Shown: positions 23,154 through 31,766 of the stretch, piece after piece
Numbering within the stretch: position 1 is the first letter of the stretch
How the letters are laid out: each line of letters begins with the position of its first letter
Assembly (NCBI GenBank): GCA_036495095.1
Contig: DASXNK010000014.1
Span: 1-61,362 of the forward strand
Direction of reading: 5' to 3'
DNA from: Candidatus Dormiibacterota bacterium
GTDB taxonomy: Bacteria > Chloroflexota > Dormibacteria > Aeolococcales > Aeolococcaceae
DNA: 61,362 nt
The notes under the pieces: generated by a model
What the model was told of the DNA's origin: nothing
Seen by the model: the letters and a program-made list of their open reading frames with translations, nothing else
The model's database searches: none
Translations under genes and position numbers: made by a program

Positions 23154-23873
23154 ATGCGCGTGCTCCTCGTCGAAGACGACCGCCGCCTCGCCGCCGCGCT
23201 GCGGCGTGGCCTGCTCCGCGAGGGCTTCGTCGTCGACCTCGTCGAGGAGGGCCAGGAGGCGATCGGCGCGGCCGCCGCCACCCCCTTCGACGTCATCGTG
23301 CTCGACGTCATGCTCCCCGGCGAGGGCGACGGGTTCACCGTCTGCACCGAGCTCCGCAACCGCCGGATCCGCACCCCGGTGCTGATGCTCACCGCCCTCG
23401 ACGCGGTCAGCGACCGGGTGCAGGGGCTGAACGCCGGCGCCGACGACTACCTGGTCAAGCCCTTCGCCTTCAGCGAGCTGCTCGCCCGCCTCCGGGCGCT
23501 CACCCGCCGCCACCTCGACGACCGCAGCGCCATCCTGCGCGCCGGCGACCTCGAGGTCGACATGTCGGCGCGGCGCGCGACGGTTCGAGGAGTCCCGGTC
23601 GCGCTCACAATGAAGGAGCTGGGCATCCTCGAATACCTGATGCACCACCCTGATCAGCTCATCACCACCGAGCAGATCGAGGAGCACGTGTGGAACTACG
23701 ACTACGTGAGCGGGTCGAACCTGGTGGAGGTGTACATCGGGAGGATCCGCCGCAAGCTGGGGGTGGCCGGCGTGCCCAACCCCTTCGCGACCGTCCGCGG
23801 CGGGGGCGGGGGGTACCGCTTCGAGCCGCAGCGGCTGTCCGCCGTTTCCTCCGCCGGACCCGGGTCCGGCTGA
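23154..23873 (+). CDS. OmpR/PhoB-family response regulator
   Basis: 239 residues. The receiver domain (1-about 118) has acidic pocket Asp8/Asp9, phospho-acceptor Asp51 (VIVLDVMLPG) and Lys102 (YLVKPFA). A winged-helix DNA-binding domain follows (about 128-228; EVYIGRIRRKLG, GGGYRFE). The C-terminus runs about 15 residues past the usual YRFE end, over the start region of the kinase gene. Together with that kinase it forms a two-component system. The inducing signal is unknown. The 298-bp gap upstream, shared with the divergent DUF4214 gene, contains no other recognisable element besides the leader at 22872. Confidence 0.93.
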   Translation: MRVLLVEDDRRLAAALRRGLLREGFVVDLVEEGQEAIGAAAATPFDVIVLDVMLPGEGDGFTVCTELRNRRIRTPVLMLTALDAVSDRVQGLNAGADDYLVKPFAFSELLARLRALTRRHLDDRSAILRAGDLEVDMSARRATVRGVPVALTMKELGILEYLMHHPDQLITTEQIEEHVWNYDYVSGSNLVEVYIGRIRRKLGVAGVPNPFATVRGGGGGYRFEPQRLSAVSSAGPGSG

Positions 23874-25237
23874 CCGCGGTCTACGCGGGGGTCTTCGCGC
23901 TCGTCGCCTGCGCCGGCGCGGTCGTCTTCTGGGTGGCCTTCTCGCGCGCCGAGCTGGGCACGATCGACGCCAGCCTCCAGGCCCAGCAGCGGTACATCGC
24001 CGCGGCGATCCCCCGGAACCCCTCCGAGACGTTCGCCGACCGCGACCTCCTGCCCAACCAGAACCCGGTCGGCATCGGCATCAGCGCGGTGCTCCTCGAC
24101 GACAGCGGGCGGCTTCTCGACGACTCCGGCCAGGCGCCGCCGGCGGGCCCGCTCGCGCCCATCGTCGCCGAGGTGCGCCGCTCCGGGCAGCTGCTGGACA
24201 GCCGCACCGTGGACGGCGAGCGGCAGCGGATCCTCGCCACCCGGACCCCGATCGACCGCGGCCGCACCGCCACCCTCATCCTGGTGCGCTCGCTGGTCGA
24301 GTACCAGGACACCATGGCGCGCACCGTCCTCTTCCTGGTGATCACGGTGGTGACCCTGGTCGGCGGCGCCTCGATCTCCGGGTACTGGCTGGCGGGGCGG
24401 GTGCTGCGCCCGGTCCGGTTCATGGCGGAGACCGCCCAGGACCTCAGCGAGCACGACCTCCACCGCCGCATCGAGCTCGACCTCCCCGCCGACGAGCTCG
24501 GCGACCTCGCCTCCACCCTGAACGGCATGCTCGGCCGCCTCGAGGCCGCCTTCAGCAGCCTCCAGCGCTTCACCGCCGACGCCGCCCACGAGCTCCGGGC
24601 GCCGCTGGCGCTGATGCGCACCGAGGTCGAGGTGGCGCTGCGCGCCGGGGTCGAGTCGGACGACGCCCGCCGGGTGCTGGAGACGGTGGGCGCCGAGGTG
24701 CGCCGCCTCAGCCGCACCGCCGACCAGCTGCTGCTGCTCGCCCGCGCCGACGCCGGCGTGCTCGAGCCGCTCCACGAGGAGGTGGACGTCACCGACCTGA
24801 TCGAGGAGACGGCGGCCCGCTGGCAGCCCACCCTGGGGGTCGGCGGCATCGAGCTGCGCACCTCCATCCCCCAGGCCGGGGGCACCGTGGTCGCCGACGG
24901 CGGCATGCTGCGGCGGCTGCTCGACAACCTCCTCGACAACGCCGCCCGCTACACCCCCGCGGGCGGGCTCATCCGGCTCAGCGGCGAGGCGGTCGCCGGC
25001 GGATGGGTGATCTCCGTGGCCGACAGCGGGCCGGGCATCGACCCGGCGCTCCGTCCCCGGGTCTTCGAGCGCTTCACCCGGGCCGACTCCGCGCGGGGGC
25101 GCGACACCGGCGGGGCCGGGCTGGGGCTCTCGCTCTGCGCCGCCATCGCCGAGCTCCACGGCGGCAGCCTGGAGCTCGACGACACCCACACCGGCGCCCG
25201 CTGGCTGCTGCGGCTGCCCGCCGGCGGCGGCGCGTAG
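23690..25237 (+). CDS. Membrane sensor histidine kinase (partner of the OmpR-type regulator)
   Basis: Recognisable kinase sequence starts near 23846 (RRFLRRTRVRLTAVYAG). It has TM1, an extracytoplasmic sensor (about 100 residues), TM2, HAMP (RVLRPVRFMAETAQDLS), HisKA with FTADAAHELRAPLAL, and HATPase_c with N box (LDNLLDNAARYTP), G1 (VADSGPGID), F box (RVFERF) and G2 (GGAGLGLSL). There is no ATG, GTG or TTG close to that point. The nearest is GTG at 23690, 180 bp inside the regulator gene; a CTG at 23870 overlapping the regulator's TGA is another option. The start coordinate is therefore uncertain, although the protein itself is clear. Confidence 0.88.
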   Translation: MELRLRERVEPGGGVHREDPPQAGGGRRAQPLRDRPRRGRGVPLRAAAAVRRFLRRTRVRLTAVYAGVFALVACAGAVVFWVAFSRAELGTIDASLQAQQRYIAAAIPRNPSETFADRDLLPNQNPVGIGISAVLLDDSGRLLDDSGQAPPAGPLAPIVAEVRRSGQLLDSRTVDGERQRILATRTPIDRGRTATLILVRSLVEYQDTMARTVLFLVITVVTLVGGASISGYWLAGRVLRPVRFMAETAQDLSEHDLHRRIELDLPADELGDLASTLNGMLGRLEAAFSSLQRFTADAAHELRAPLALMRTEVEVALRAGVESDDARRVLETVGAEVRRLSRTADQLLLLARADAGVLEPLHEEVDVTDLIEETAARWQPTLGVGGIELRTSIPQAGGTVVADGGMLRRLLDNLLDNAARYTPAGGLIRLSGEAVAGGWVISVADSGPGIDPALRPRVFERFTRADSARGRDTGGAGLGLSLCAAIAELHGGSLELDDTHTGARWLLRLPAGGGA

Positions 25238-25241
25238 CCGG

Positions 25242-25257
25242 CCGGGCGACAGCCCGG
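25242..25257 (+). terminator. Terminator-like hairpin after the kinase gene
   Basis: CCGGGC-GACA-GCCCGG, a 6-bp GC stem with a tetraloop, begins 5 bp after the kinase stop. No T-run follows. Confidence 0.35.
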
Positions 25258-25314
25258 GCGTTCCCGCCCTGCACCCACAGTCGCGCACTCATCGAAGCGC
25301 ATAATCTCGGTGTC

Positions 25315-26106
25315 ATGTCGGTAGTCGGGACCGGGCGCCGGGCGGTGCCCCTCGCGGACCGCTACGACGCCGCCGACTGCGGGGTGCTCACCGCCGCCGA
25401 GCGGGCCCGCTTCCTCGCGCCGGGCGCCTGGGAGGAGGGCGGCGGGGACCGCCTCCCTCCCGGCCTGCAGTGGCAGCTCCTCTACCGGCTCGAGCCCGAG
25501 CTCTACGACCGCCTCGCCCGCGCCGAGCGGCTGCACCCGGGGGTGGTCGGCTGGCTGCCCGGCCGGGTCGCCCGTGCGATCGAGGTGGGTGCGGGCAGCG
25601 GGCGTCTGACCGTCGCGCTGGCGCGGCGCTGCGCCTCCCTGCTCGCCGTCGAGCCCGCGGCGGGGCTGCGCCGGCTGCTGCGCCGCCGCCTCGCCGGTCG
25701 CGGCCTCGACCACGTCGGCGTACGCTCGGGGTTCGTCGACGCCATCCCCGCGCCCTCGGCGTCGGCCGACCTGGTGGTGACCGCCTCGGCCTTCACCCCG
25801 GAGCGAGCCCACGGCGGGGACGCCGGCCTCGCCGAGCTCGAGCGGGTCGCCGCCCCCGGCGGGCTGGTCGTGATCGTCTGGCCCAACCACCTGGACTGGC
25901 TGCGCGAGCGCGGCTACCGCCACCTCAGCTTCCCCGGAGAGATGGCCCTGGAGTTCACCAGCCTGGAGGAGGCGCTCGAGCTGAGCGCGATCTTCCACCC
26001 CGAGGCGGTCGACGAGATCCGCCGCCGCGGGTCGCACCGGGTGCCCTACGCGGTGGTGGGCAGGAACGCCCCCCGCGACCTTGCCTGGCGCCGGCTGCCG
26101 GGGTGA
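25315..26106 (+). CDS. SAM-dependent methyltransferase (class I)
   Basis: 263 residues. Motif I AIEVGAGSGRLTVALA, an acidic loop LLAVEPAAGLRRLLRRRL, the post-II region SADLVVTASAFT and the strand GGLVVIVWPNHLDWL mark a Rossmann-type methyltransferase. The substrate is unknown. The ATG at 25315 lies 9 bp after a CATAAT box, so the mRNA may be nearly leaderless. It overlaps the glycosyltransferase gene by 4 bp (GTGA), so the two probably act on the same glycan or metabolite. Confidence 0.85.
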   Translation: MSVVGTGRRAVPLADRYDAADCGVLTAAERARFLAPGAWEEGGGDRLPPGLQWQLLYRLEPELYDRLARAERLHPGVVGWLPGRVARAIEVGAGSGRLTVALARRCASLLAVEPAAGLRRLLRRRLAGRGLDHVGVRSGFVDAIPAPSASADLVVTASAFTPERAHGGDAGLAELERVAAPGGLVVIVWPNHLDWLRERGYRHLSFPGEMALEFTSLEEALELSAIFHPEAVDEIRRRGSHRVPYAVVGRNAPRDLAWRRLPG

Positions 26107-27176
26107 GGGTCGGGCTGCTCGCCCCGCTCGTCGCGGCGCTGCGCGAGCCCCAGATCGGCGGCGCCCAGGCGCTGGTCTGCGACCTCGCCGCGGCCCTCGC
26201 CGCCCGCGGCCACGAGGTCGAGGTGATCGCCGCCTCCGGCTCGAGCGTGCCCGGGATCACGGTGGTCGACAGCGGCGTCGACGCCGCCGAGCTGGCCGGA
26301 TCCGCGTACCGCTGGGACGAGGGCAGCCGCGACAGCGCCGGCAGCGACCTCGCCTACCGGCGGGCGCTCGGGGTCGCCCGCGCCCGGGGCTACGCCGTGC
26401 TCCACAACCACGCCTTCGACATCGCCGCCGTCCGCGGCGCGGACGGGGCCGGGGCGGTGGTGGTCCACACCCTCCACCTCCCCCCCGACCCCGGCATGGC
26501 CGCCGCGCTGGGCGAGGCCCTCGGCTGGCCGCGACCGCCCACCGTCGCCTGTGTCTCCGCCGCCCAGGCGCGGGCGTGGCGCGCGCTCGGCGGGATCGAG
26601 GCGGTGCTCCTCGCCAACGGCGTGCCGGTGGAGGCGATCGGCTGGGCGGCGGAGGCAGGCGACACCGCCGTCTTCGCCGGGAGGCTGAGCCCGGAGAAGG
26701 GGGTCGACGACGCGGCGCGGATCGCGCTCGGCGCGGGGCTGCCCCTCGAGGTCTACGGCGCCGCCTACGACCCCGCCTTCGCGGCCCGCTGCCGGGCCCG
26801 CTGGAGCGGTCACCCCGAGGTGCGCTTCCACGGCGCGGTGCCGCGCCGGCTGCTGTGGGAGCGGCTGGCCCAGGCGCGGGCGCTGATCGCCCCCTCGCGC
26901 TGGGACGAACCCTTCGGGCTGGCCGCGGCCGAGGCCCAGGCCGCCGGGACGCCGGTGGTCGCCTACCGCAGCGGGGGCCTCGGCGAGGTGGTCGCCGAGG
27001 GCCGGTCGGGCCACCTCCTCGACCCCGGCGACGTCGAGGGCGCCAGCGCGGCGCTGCGCCGGGTGGGATCCACGATCGACCGGGCGGACTGCCGCCGCCA
27101 CGCCGAGCGCCACCTCGACATCGCCGCCACCGCCGCCGCCCACGAGCGGCTGTACGCCGGGCTGCTGAGCGGCTGA
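26103..27176 (+). CDS. Glycosyltransferase family 4-like (GT-B fold)
   Basis: 357 residues. The N-terminal acceptor domain has GGAQALVCDLAAALAARGHEV. The C-terminal donor domain has VFAGRLSPEKGVDDA, RFHGAVPRRLLWERLAQA, and APSRWDEPFGLAAAEAQAAGTPVVA with the EPFG-E-A pattern of GT4 enzymes. A cytosolic sugar transferase for glycolipid, exopolysaccharide or glycogen-like products is likely. It is translationally coupled to the methyltransferase and convergent with the desaturase gene (10 bp apart). Confidence 0.87.
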   Translation: MRVGLLAPLVAALREPQIGGAQALVCDLAAALAARGHEVEVIAASGSSVPGITVVDSGVDAAELAGSAYRWDEGSRDSAGSDLAYRRALGVARARGYAVLHNHAFDIAAVRGADGAGAVVVHTLHLPPDPGMAAALGEALGWPRPPTVACVSAAQARAWRALGGIEAVLLANGVPVEAIGWAAEAGDTAVFAGRLSPEKGVDDAARIALGAGLPLEVYGAAYDPAFAARCRARWSGHPEVRFHGAVPRRLLWERLAQARALIAPSRWDEPFGLAAAEAQAAGTPVVAYRSGGLGEVVAEGRSGHLLDPGDVEGASAALRRVGSTIDRADCRRHAERHLDIAATAAAHERLYAGLLSG

Positions 27177-27186
27177 CCGGGGGCGC

Positions 27187-28197
27187 TCAGCCGGGGAGGA
27201 AGCTGCTCCCCGCCTCCAGACGGTCGCCGCGGGGGGTGCGCTGGCGGGGGACACCGGAGGCGAGCCGCCGCCACAGCGCCCGGTAGCTCGGGTACTCGAG
27301 CTCGGGGACCACCCAGCCGGAACCCACCAGCTCGGCGTGGAAGGCGGGCAGGTGGCGGAAGGGCACCCCGATGTCGACGTGGTGGGCGAGGTGCCAGCCG
27401 GTGTTGTAGGGCACGAACAGGAGCCGGGCGAGCCGGGTCTGCCGGACCACGTGGGTGGTCAGGCGGCGGTCGGAGGAGCGGCCCATGCCACCGTGCTCGG
27501 CGATCGCCCGCAGCCGGTTCGAGACCTTCCAGAGGCTCATCCAGGGGAGCAGCCAGCACACCGGGTAGAGCAGCGGCCGCCCCCAGGCGCAGGCGGCGGC
27601 GAACATCGCGAGCTGCACCGCCAGCAGCTGCCGGGCCTCGCGGCCACCCCCGATGGAGCGGCGGGCGGCGTGGAGCAGCGCCCGCAGGTTCTTGACCGCG
27701 GAGACGAGGAGGAGGTCGCGGGTGAGCTTGCGGCGCAGCGAGTCGGGGGCGACCGGGTAGCCGGCGTAGAGCCCGGCGTCGGGCTCGTCGGGGCCCATCT
27801 CGTCGCGGTGGTGGGCCATGTGCGCCCGCCGGTAGCTCAGCATCCCCTGGACCCCGGGGTAGGCGAGCAGCCAGCGGCCGCAGAGGTCGTTCATCCGCCG
27901 GTGCGAGAAGAGCAGCTTGTGGGCGGCCTCGTGACCGAGGATGTTCAGCTGGCAGTGCCCGCGGCCCATGACCAGGAACGCCAGGAGGTAGGACCACCAG
28001 GTGCCGATCCACCCCGCCGCCGCCACCACCCCCACGGTCTGGAGAAGCGCCCCGGCGACGGTGAGCGCATTGCGCGCGTCGGGGATGCGGCGGTACTCGT
28101 CACGAACCGGAGGGCGGGCCATCCCCCGGGCGTTGAGCCGCTCGGTGGGCAGGACATCGGGCAGGATCTCCGGGGCGGGCAGCATGGTCAGCGCCAT
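27187..28197 (-). CDS. Membrane fatty acid desaturase-type protein
   Basis: 336 residues. Three histidine boxes are present: HEAAH (89-93), HMAHH (126-130) and, near the C-terminus, HLAHH. Hydrophobic helices lie between them, as in acyl-lipid/acyl-CoA desaturases and related hydroxylases with a di-iron centre. The ATG at 28197 is chosen because a strong promoter places transcription start at 28197-28198; an in-frame ATG at 28206 would lie upstream of that start. It is divergent from paaX, whose product may regulate it. Confidence 0.88.
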   Translation of the reverse strand: MALTMLPAPEILPDVLPTERLNARGMARPPVRDEYRRIPDARNALTVAGALLQTVGVVAAAGWIGTWWSYLLAFLVMGRGHCQLNILGHEAAHKLLFSHRRMNDLCGRWLLAYPGVQGMLSYRRAHMAHHRDEMGPDEPDAGLYAGYPVAPDSLRRKLTRDLLLVSAVKNLRALLHAARRSIGGGREARQLLAVQLAMFAAACAWGRPLLYPVCWLLPWMSLWKVSNRLRAIAEHGGMGRSSDRRLTTHVVRQTRLARLLFVPYNTGWHLAHHVDIGVPFRHLPAFHAELVGSGWVVPELEYPSYRALWRRLASGVPRQRTPRGDRLEAGSSFLPG

Positions 28198-28204
28198 GGT
28201 CCGC

Positions 28205-28233
28205 ATATTACACTTACCAAACAGATGAGTCAA
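28205..28233 (-). promoter_or_regulatory. Strong promoter of the desaturase gene, embedded in the start of paaX
   Basis: On the minus strand, TTGACT (28228-28233), a 17-bp spacer and TAATAT (28205-28210). Predicted +1 is at 28197-28198, the desaturase ATG, so the mRNA should be leaderless. The -35 box lies inside the first codons of paaX. ATTAC and GTAAT arms about 26 bp apart around the region could be an operator. Confidence 0.62.
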
Positions 28234-29025
28234 GAACGTAATACGGTCCTCTCGGGGCTGGGCCTGCGCCCCCTCTCGGCGCGCTCGGTGGTGGCGTCGG
28301 TGCTGATGGCGAACCATCCGCCGGAGCTGCCCGCGGCGCTGCTGGTGCGGCTCTGCGATCGCTTCCGGATCGCCCCCGGAACCACCCGCGTCGCCCTCTC
28401 GCGGATGGTGGCCGCGGGCGAGCTCTCTCCCGTCGAGGGCGGCTACCGGCTCGCCGGGCCGGCGCTGCTCGCCCGTCAGCGGGCCCAGGACGAGGCCCGC
28501 ACCCCGCCGGACCGGCCCTGGGACGGCGACTGGCGGGTGGCGGTCGTCGTCGGTGGCGGCCGGATCGCCACCGAGCGTGCGGAGCTGCGGCGGGGCCTCT
28601 CCGGCGCCCGCTTCGCCGAGTGGCGGGAGGGAGTCTGGCTGCGCCCGGCGAATCTGCCCCGGCCCGATCCCGGGCTCGGCGGCGCCGAGGTCTGCCGCTG
28701 GCTCCTCGCCCGGCCGGACGACGACCCCGCCGAGCTCGCCGGCCGGCTCTGGGACCTCGGCGGCTGGGTCACCCGCGGGCGCGAGCTGCTCGCCGCCAGC
28801 GGGGCCGAGCCCGGCGACCTGCTCGCCGGCGACCCCGACGGGCCGATGACCGTCTTCACCGCCGCCGCCGCGCTGCTCCGGCACCTGCGCACCGATCCCC
28901 TGCTCCCCGCCGGGCTGCTGCCGCCGGGGTGGCCGGGGGACGAGCTCCGCACCCGGTACACGGCGCACGTGCGCTCCCTCGAGGAGCTGATCCACGACGT
29001 CCCTCGCGAGGCCGCCACCGGCTGA
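28225..29025 (+). CDS. PaaX-family transcriptional regulator
   Basis: 266 residues. An N-terminal winged helix (about 15-75; FRIAPGTTRVALSRMVAAGELSP, positions spread over the recognition helix) is followed by the PaaX central and C-terminal domains (WREGVWLRPANLP, WDLGGWVTRG). Family members are GntR-like repressors released by acyl-CoA esters such as phenylacetyl-CoA. Its start lies within the promoter of the divergent desaturase gene, so binding there would control both. An acyl-CoA ligase gene follows, consistent with an acyl-CoA effector, though this is inferred. Confidence 0.85.
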   Translation: MSQERNTVLSGLGLRPLSARSVVASVLMANHPPELPAALLVRLCDRFRIAPGTTRVALSRMVAAGELSPVEGGYRLAGPALLARQRAQDEARTPPDRPWDGDWRVAVVVGGGRIATERAELRRGLSGARFAEWREGVWLRPANLPRPDPGLGGAEVCRWLLARPDDDPAELAGRLWDLGGWVTRGRELLAASGAEPGDLLAGDPDGPMTVFTAAAALLRHLRTDPLLPAGLLPPGWPGDELRTRYTAHVRSLEELIHDVPREAATG

Positions 29026-29097
29026 CCGCGGCGCCGGCGTCACCGATCCGAAAGGTGCCGGGCCCCACGATGCGCCCATGCTGTCCGGTGCCGCGTC

Positions 29098-30594
29098 ATG
29101 ACCAGGGTGGGCCGCCTGCTCGGCGCCCGCGCGGGCGAGCGCCCCGACGCCGTCGCCCTCCTCGACGGCGTCGACGGGCGCCGGCTGCGCTGGCGCGACC
29201 TCGCCGCCCACGCGGCGCGGTGGGAGGAGCGCGCCGGTGAGAGCGGCCTGGCACCGCGACGCCGCGTCGGCCTCTCCCTCGCCGACCCGCTGAGCTTCGG
29301 CGCCGCCTACCTCGGCTGCCTCGCCGCCGGGCTGACGGTGGTGCCCCTCGACCCCCGCGGCACCCCCGCGGAGCTGGACGCCGCGGTCGCCCGGCTGCGC
29401 GTCGACGTGCTCGTCACCGGCCCCGCCGACGCGCCCGCGGCCGCGGCCGTGGAGGCCTGGAACGCCGACCTCGACGGCCCCCGCCGGGTGCGCCCGGCGC
29501 CGGCCGGGCCCCGTCCCAGCGACGCCGCGGCGCTGCGGCCCGCCGCCCTGCTGGCCAGCTCCGGCACCACCGGCGCCCCCAAGGGCGTGCCCCTCTCCGA
29601 GCGCCAGCTGCTCCTCGGCGCCGCCCGGGTGGTCCGTCACCACCGCCTCGGCCCCGGGGACCGGGGGCACACCCCGCTCCCCCTCTTCCACGTCAACGCC
29701 CAGGTGGTGGGGCTGCTCGCCACCCTGCTGAGCGGTGGCTCGCTCGCGGTCGAGGCCCGCTTCGACCGCGACGGGTACTGGGAGCGGGTGGCGGCGGCGG
29801 CTCCCACCTGGCTGAACACCGTGCCCGCGGTGCTCGCCGCGCTCGCCGAGCTCCCCGCCCCGCCCGAGGCGCTGGCGGCGGGGCTGCGCTTCGCCCGCTC
29901 CGCCTCGGCGCCGCTGCCGCTGGCGGTGCTGGAGCGCTTCGAGGCGCACACCGGCGTGACCGTGCTCGAGACCTACGGGATGACCGAGACCGCCGGGCAG
30001 ATCACCGCGAACCCGGTCGAGCCGGGGTCGCGGCGCCCCGGCTCGGTGGGCCGGCCCACCGGGGTGGGGCTGTGGGTGGTCACCCCCGACGGCAGCCGCG
30101 CCGCCCCGGGCGAGCCCGGCACGGTGCGGCTGCGCGGCCGGGCGGTGGTCACCGATTACCTCGAGCTCACCGAGGAGGGCCCCGAGCGGGTGCGCCCGGC
30201 GCGCGACCCCGCCGGCTGGCTGCCCACCGGCGACCTCGGGGTCTGCGACGAGGCCGGGTTCGTCCGCCTCCTCGGCCGCGAGGACGACGTCATCAACCGC
30301 GGCGGCGAGAAGTTCCACCCCCTCGAGGTGGAGAGCGTGCTGCTCGACCACGACGGGGTGGCCTCGGCGGTGGTGGTGGGCGCTCCGCACCCGCGGCTGG
30401 GCCAGGTCGCGGTCGCCTTCGTCACCCTCCGGCCCGGCGCCCCGGCGGGGCTCACCGACCAGCTCGCCCGGACCTGCGCGGCGCGGCTGGCCCGCTACAA
30501 GTGCCCGGTCGAGATCCGCGTCGCCGCCGCGCTGCCGGTGGGGCCCACCGGCAAGGTGCGCCGCCGCCAGCTCCGCGCCGGCCTGGCCGCCTGA
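29098..30594 (+). CDS. AMP-forming acyl-CoA synthetase/ligase
   Basis: 498 residues. Adenylate-forming motifs include SSGTTGAPKG (154-163), a YGMTETAGQ motif, GWLPTGDLG, and a C-terminal PTGKVRRRQL with the catalytic lysine. It activates a carboxylic acid to acyl-AMP and then acyl-CoA. The substrate is not predictable from the visible motifs. The ATG at 29098 is 72 bp after paaX. The downstream acyltransferase starts 2 bp after its stop. Confidence 0.9.
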   Translation: MTRVGRLLGARAGERPDAVALLDGVDGRRLRWRDLAAHAARWEERAGESGLAPRRRVGLSLADPLSFGAAYLGCLAAGLTVVPLDPRGTPAELDAAVARLRVDVLVTGPADAPAAAAVEAWNADLDGPRRVRPAPAGPRPSDAAALRPAALLASSGTTGAPKGVPLSERQLLLGAARVVRHHRLGPGDRGHTPLPLFHVNAQVVGLLATLLSGGSLAVEARFDRDGYWERVAAAAPTWLNTVPAVLAALAELPAPPEALAAGLRFARSASAPLPLAVLERFEAHTGVTVLETYGMTETAGQITANPVEPGSRRPGSVGRPTGVGLWVVTPDGSRAAPGEPGTVRLRGRAVVTDYLELTEEGPERVRPARDPAGWLPTGDLGVCDEAGFVRLLGREDDVINRGGEKFHPLEVESVLLDHDGVASAVVVGAPHPRLGQVAVAFVTLRPGAPAGLTDQLARTCAARLARYKCPVEIRVAAALPVGPTGKVRRRQLRAGLAA

Positions 30595-30596
30595 GC

Positions 30597-31763
30597 ATGG
30601 CCGTGACCCCGCGGGCCCGCACCCACCTGCACGCCGTCGACCTGATGCGGGTGCTGACCGTCGCGCTGGTGGTGGGGGTGCACACCGTCACCCACTCGGC
30701 GGTCTCCGACAGCCTGGCCGCGGGGGCCTTGACGATCGTGCTCCACACCAGCCGCGAGGTCTTCTTCGTCCTCACCGCCCTGGTGCTGATGCACGGCTAC
30801 GGCCGCCGCCGGGTGCGCTGGCTGGGCTTCTGGCGCCGCCGCTACCTCTGCGTCGCCGTGCCCTACCTGGCGTGGACGGTGATCTACATCGTCGCCGACG
30901 GCCACGCCGCCGACCCGCTCGGCTCCCTGCTGGCCCGGCTGGGAACGGACCTGCTCTTCGGCGGCGCCAAGTACCAGATGTACTTCCTGCTGGTGTCGAT
31001 GCAGATCTACCTCTGCTTCCCGGTGATCCGCTGGGTGATCCGGGCCACCGCCGGCCACCACCGCCTGCTGGTCGGCGCCTGCGCCATCTTCCAGCTCGGC
31101 TTCGCGCTCGCCGTACGCCTGCAGTGGTCGCCCGGCGGCGTGATCACCGCCTGGGTGCACGGACCCGACGCGGTGCTCCCCAGCTACCTGCTCTACGTCA
31201 TCGCCGGCGGCGTCGCCGCCTGGCACCTCGAGGCATTCACCGCGTGGACGCTGGCCCACCGCCGCCACGTCCTCGGCGGCGCCGCGCTGACGGCGGCGGC
31301 GGGGGTGGTCGTCTTCCTGCTGGAGCGGCTCGCGCTCGGCCAGACCACGGTGGCGGCCAGCGGCGTCTTCCAGCCCGTGGTGGTGCTCGAGAGCCTCGCG
31401 GTGGCATGGACGTTCTTCCTGGCGGGGAGCGTCTGGGCGGAGCGCGGGTCGCCGGCACGGCGGACGGTCCACGCCGTGTCCGACGCCACCTTCGGCGTCT
31501 ACCTCGCCCATCCGCTGGTGCTGATGGGCATCTACTGGGCGACCGCCGCGACCGGGCTCTGGGTGGGGTCGCAACGCCTGCCGGCCGCCCTGGTCCTGTT
31601 CGTCGCCGTCGGGGTGGTGGTGCCGCTGGTGTACGCCGTCGCCGCCCTGCCCGCGCTGCTGCTGCGGAGCACGCCGCTCAGCCTCGCCGCCGGCGGCCGG
31701 CCCCGGCGGCGAGGGCGGACGGCCGCCCGGGGCCACACCACCGCGGACGCGGTGGCGGCCTGA
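30597..31763 (+). CDS. Membrane acyltransferase, family 3 (OafA-like)
   Basis: 388 residues, with about ten hydrophobic helices. The first segment has the acyltransferase-3 pattern (DLMRVLTVALVVGVHTVTH, with a catalytic-type His), then TSREVFFVLTALVLMHGYGRR, a basic cytoplasmic loop and a C-terminal FGVYLAHPLVL. These enzymes O-acylate surface sugars or lipids. Its position beside the acyl-CoA ligase suggests that the ligase feeds it. The C-terminal tail is Arg-rich. Confidence 0.87.
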   Translation: MAVTPRARTHLHAVDLMRVLTVALVVGVHTVTHSAVSDSLAAGALTIVLHTSREVFFVLTALVLMHGYGRRRVRWLGFWRRRYLCVAVPYLAWTVIYIVADGHAADPLGSLLARLGTDLLFGGAKYQMYFLLVSMQIYLCFPVIRWVIRATAGHHRLLVGACAIFQLGFALAVRLQWSPGGVITAWVHGPDAVLPSYLLYVIAGGVAAWHLEAFTAWTLAHRRHVLGGAALTAAAGVVVFLLERLALGQTTVAASGVFQPVVVLESLAVAWTFFLAGSVWAERGSPARRTVHAVSDATFGVYLAHPLVLMGIYWATAATGLWVGSQRLPAALVLFVAVGVVVPLVYAVAALPALLLRSTPLSLAAGGRPRRRGRTAARGHTTADAVAA

Positions 31764-31766
31764 CCG

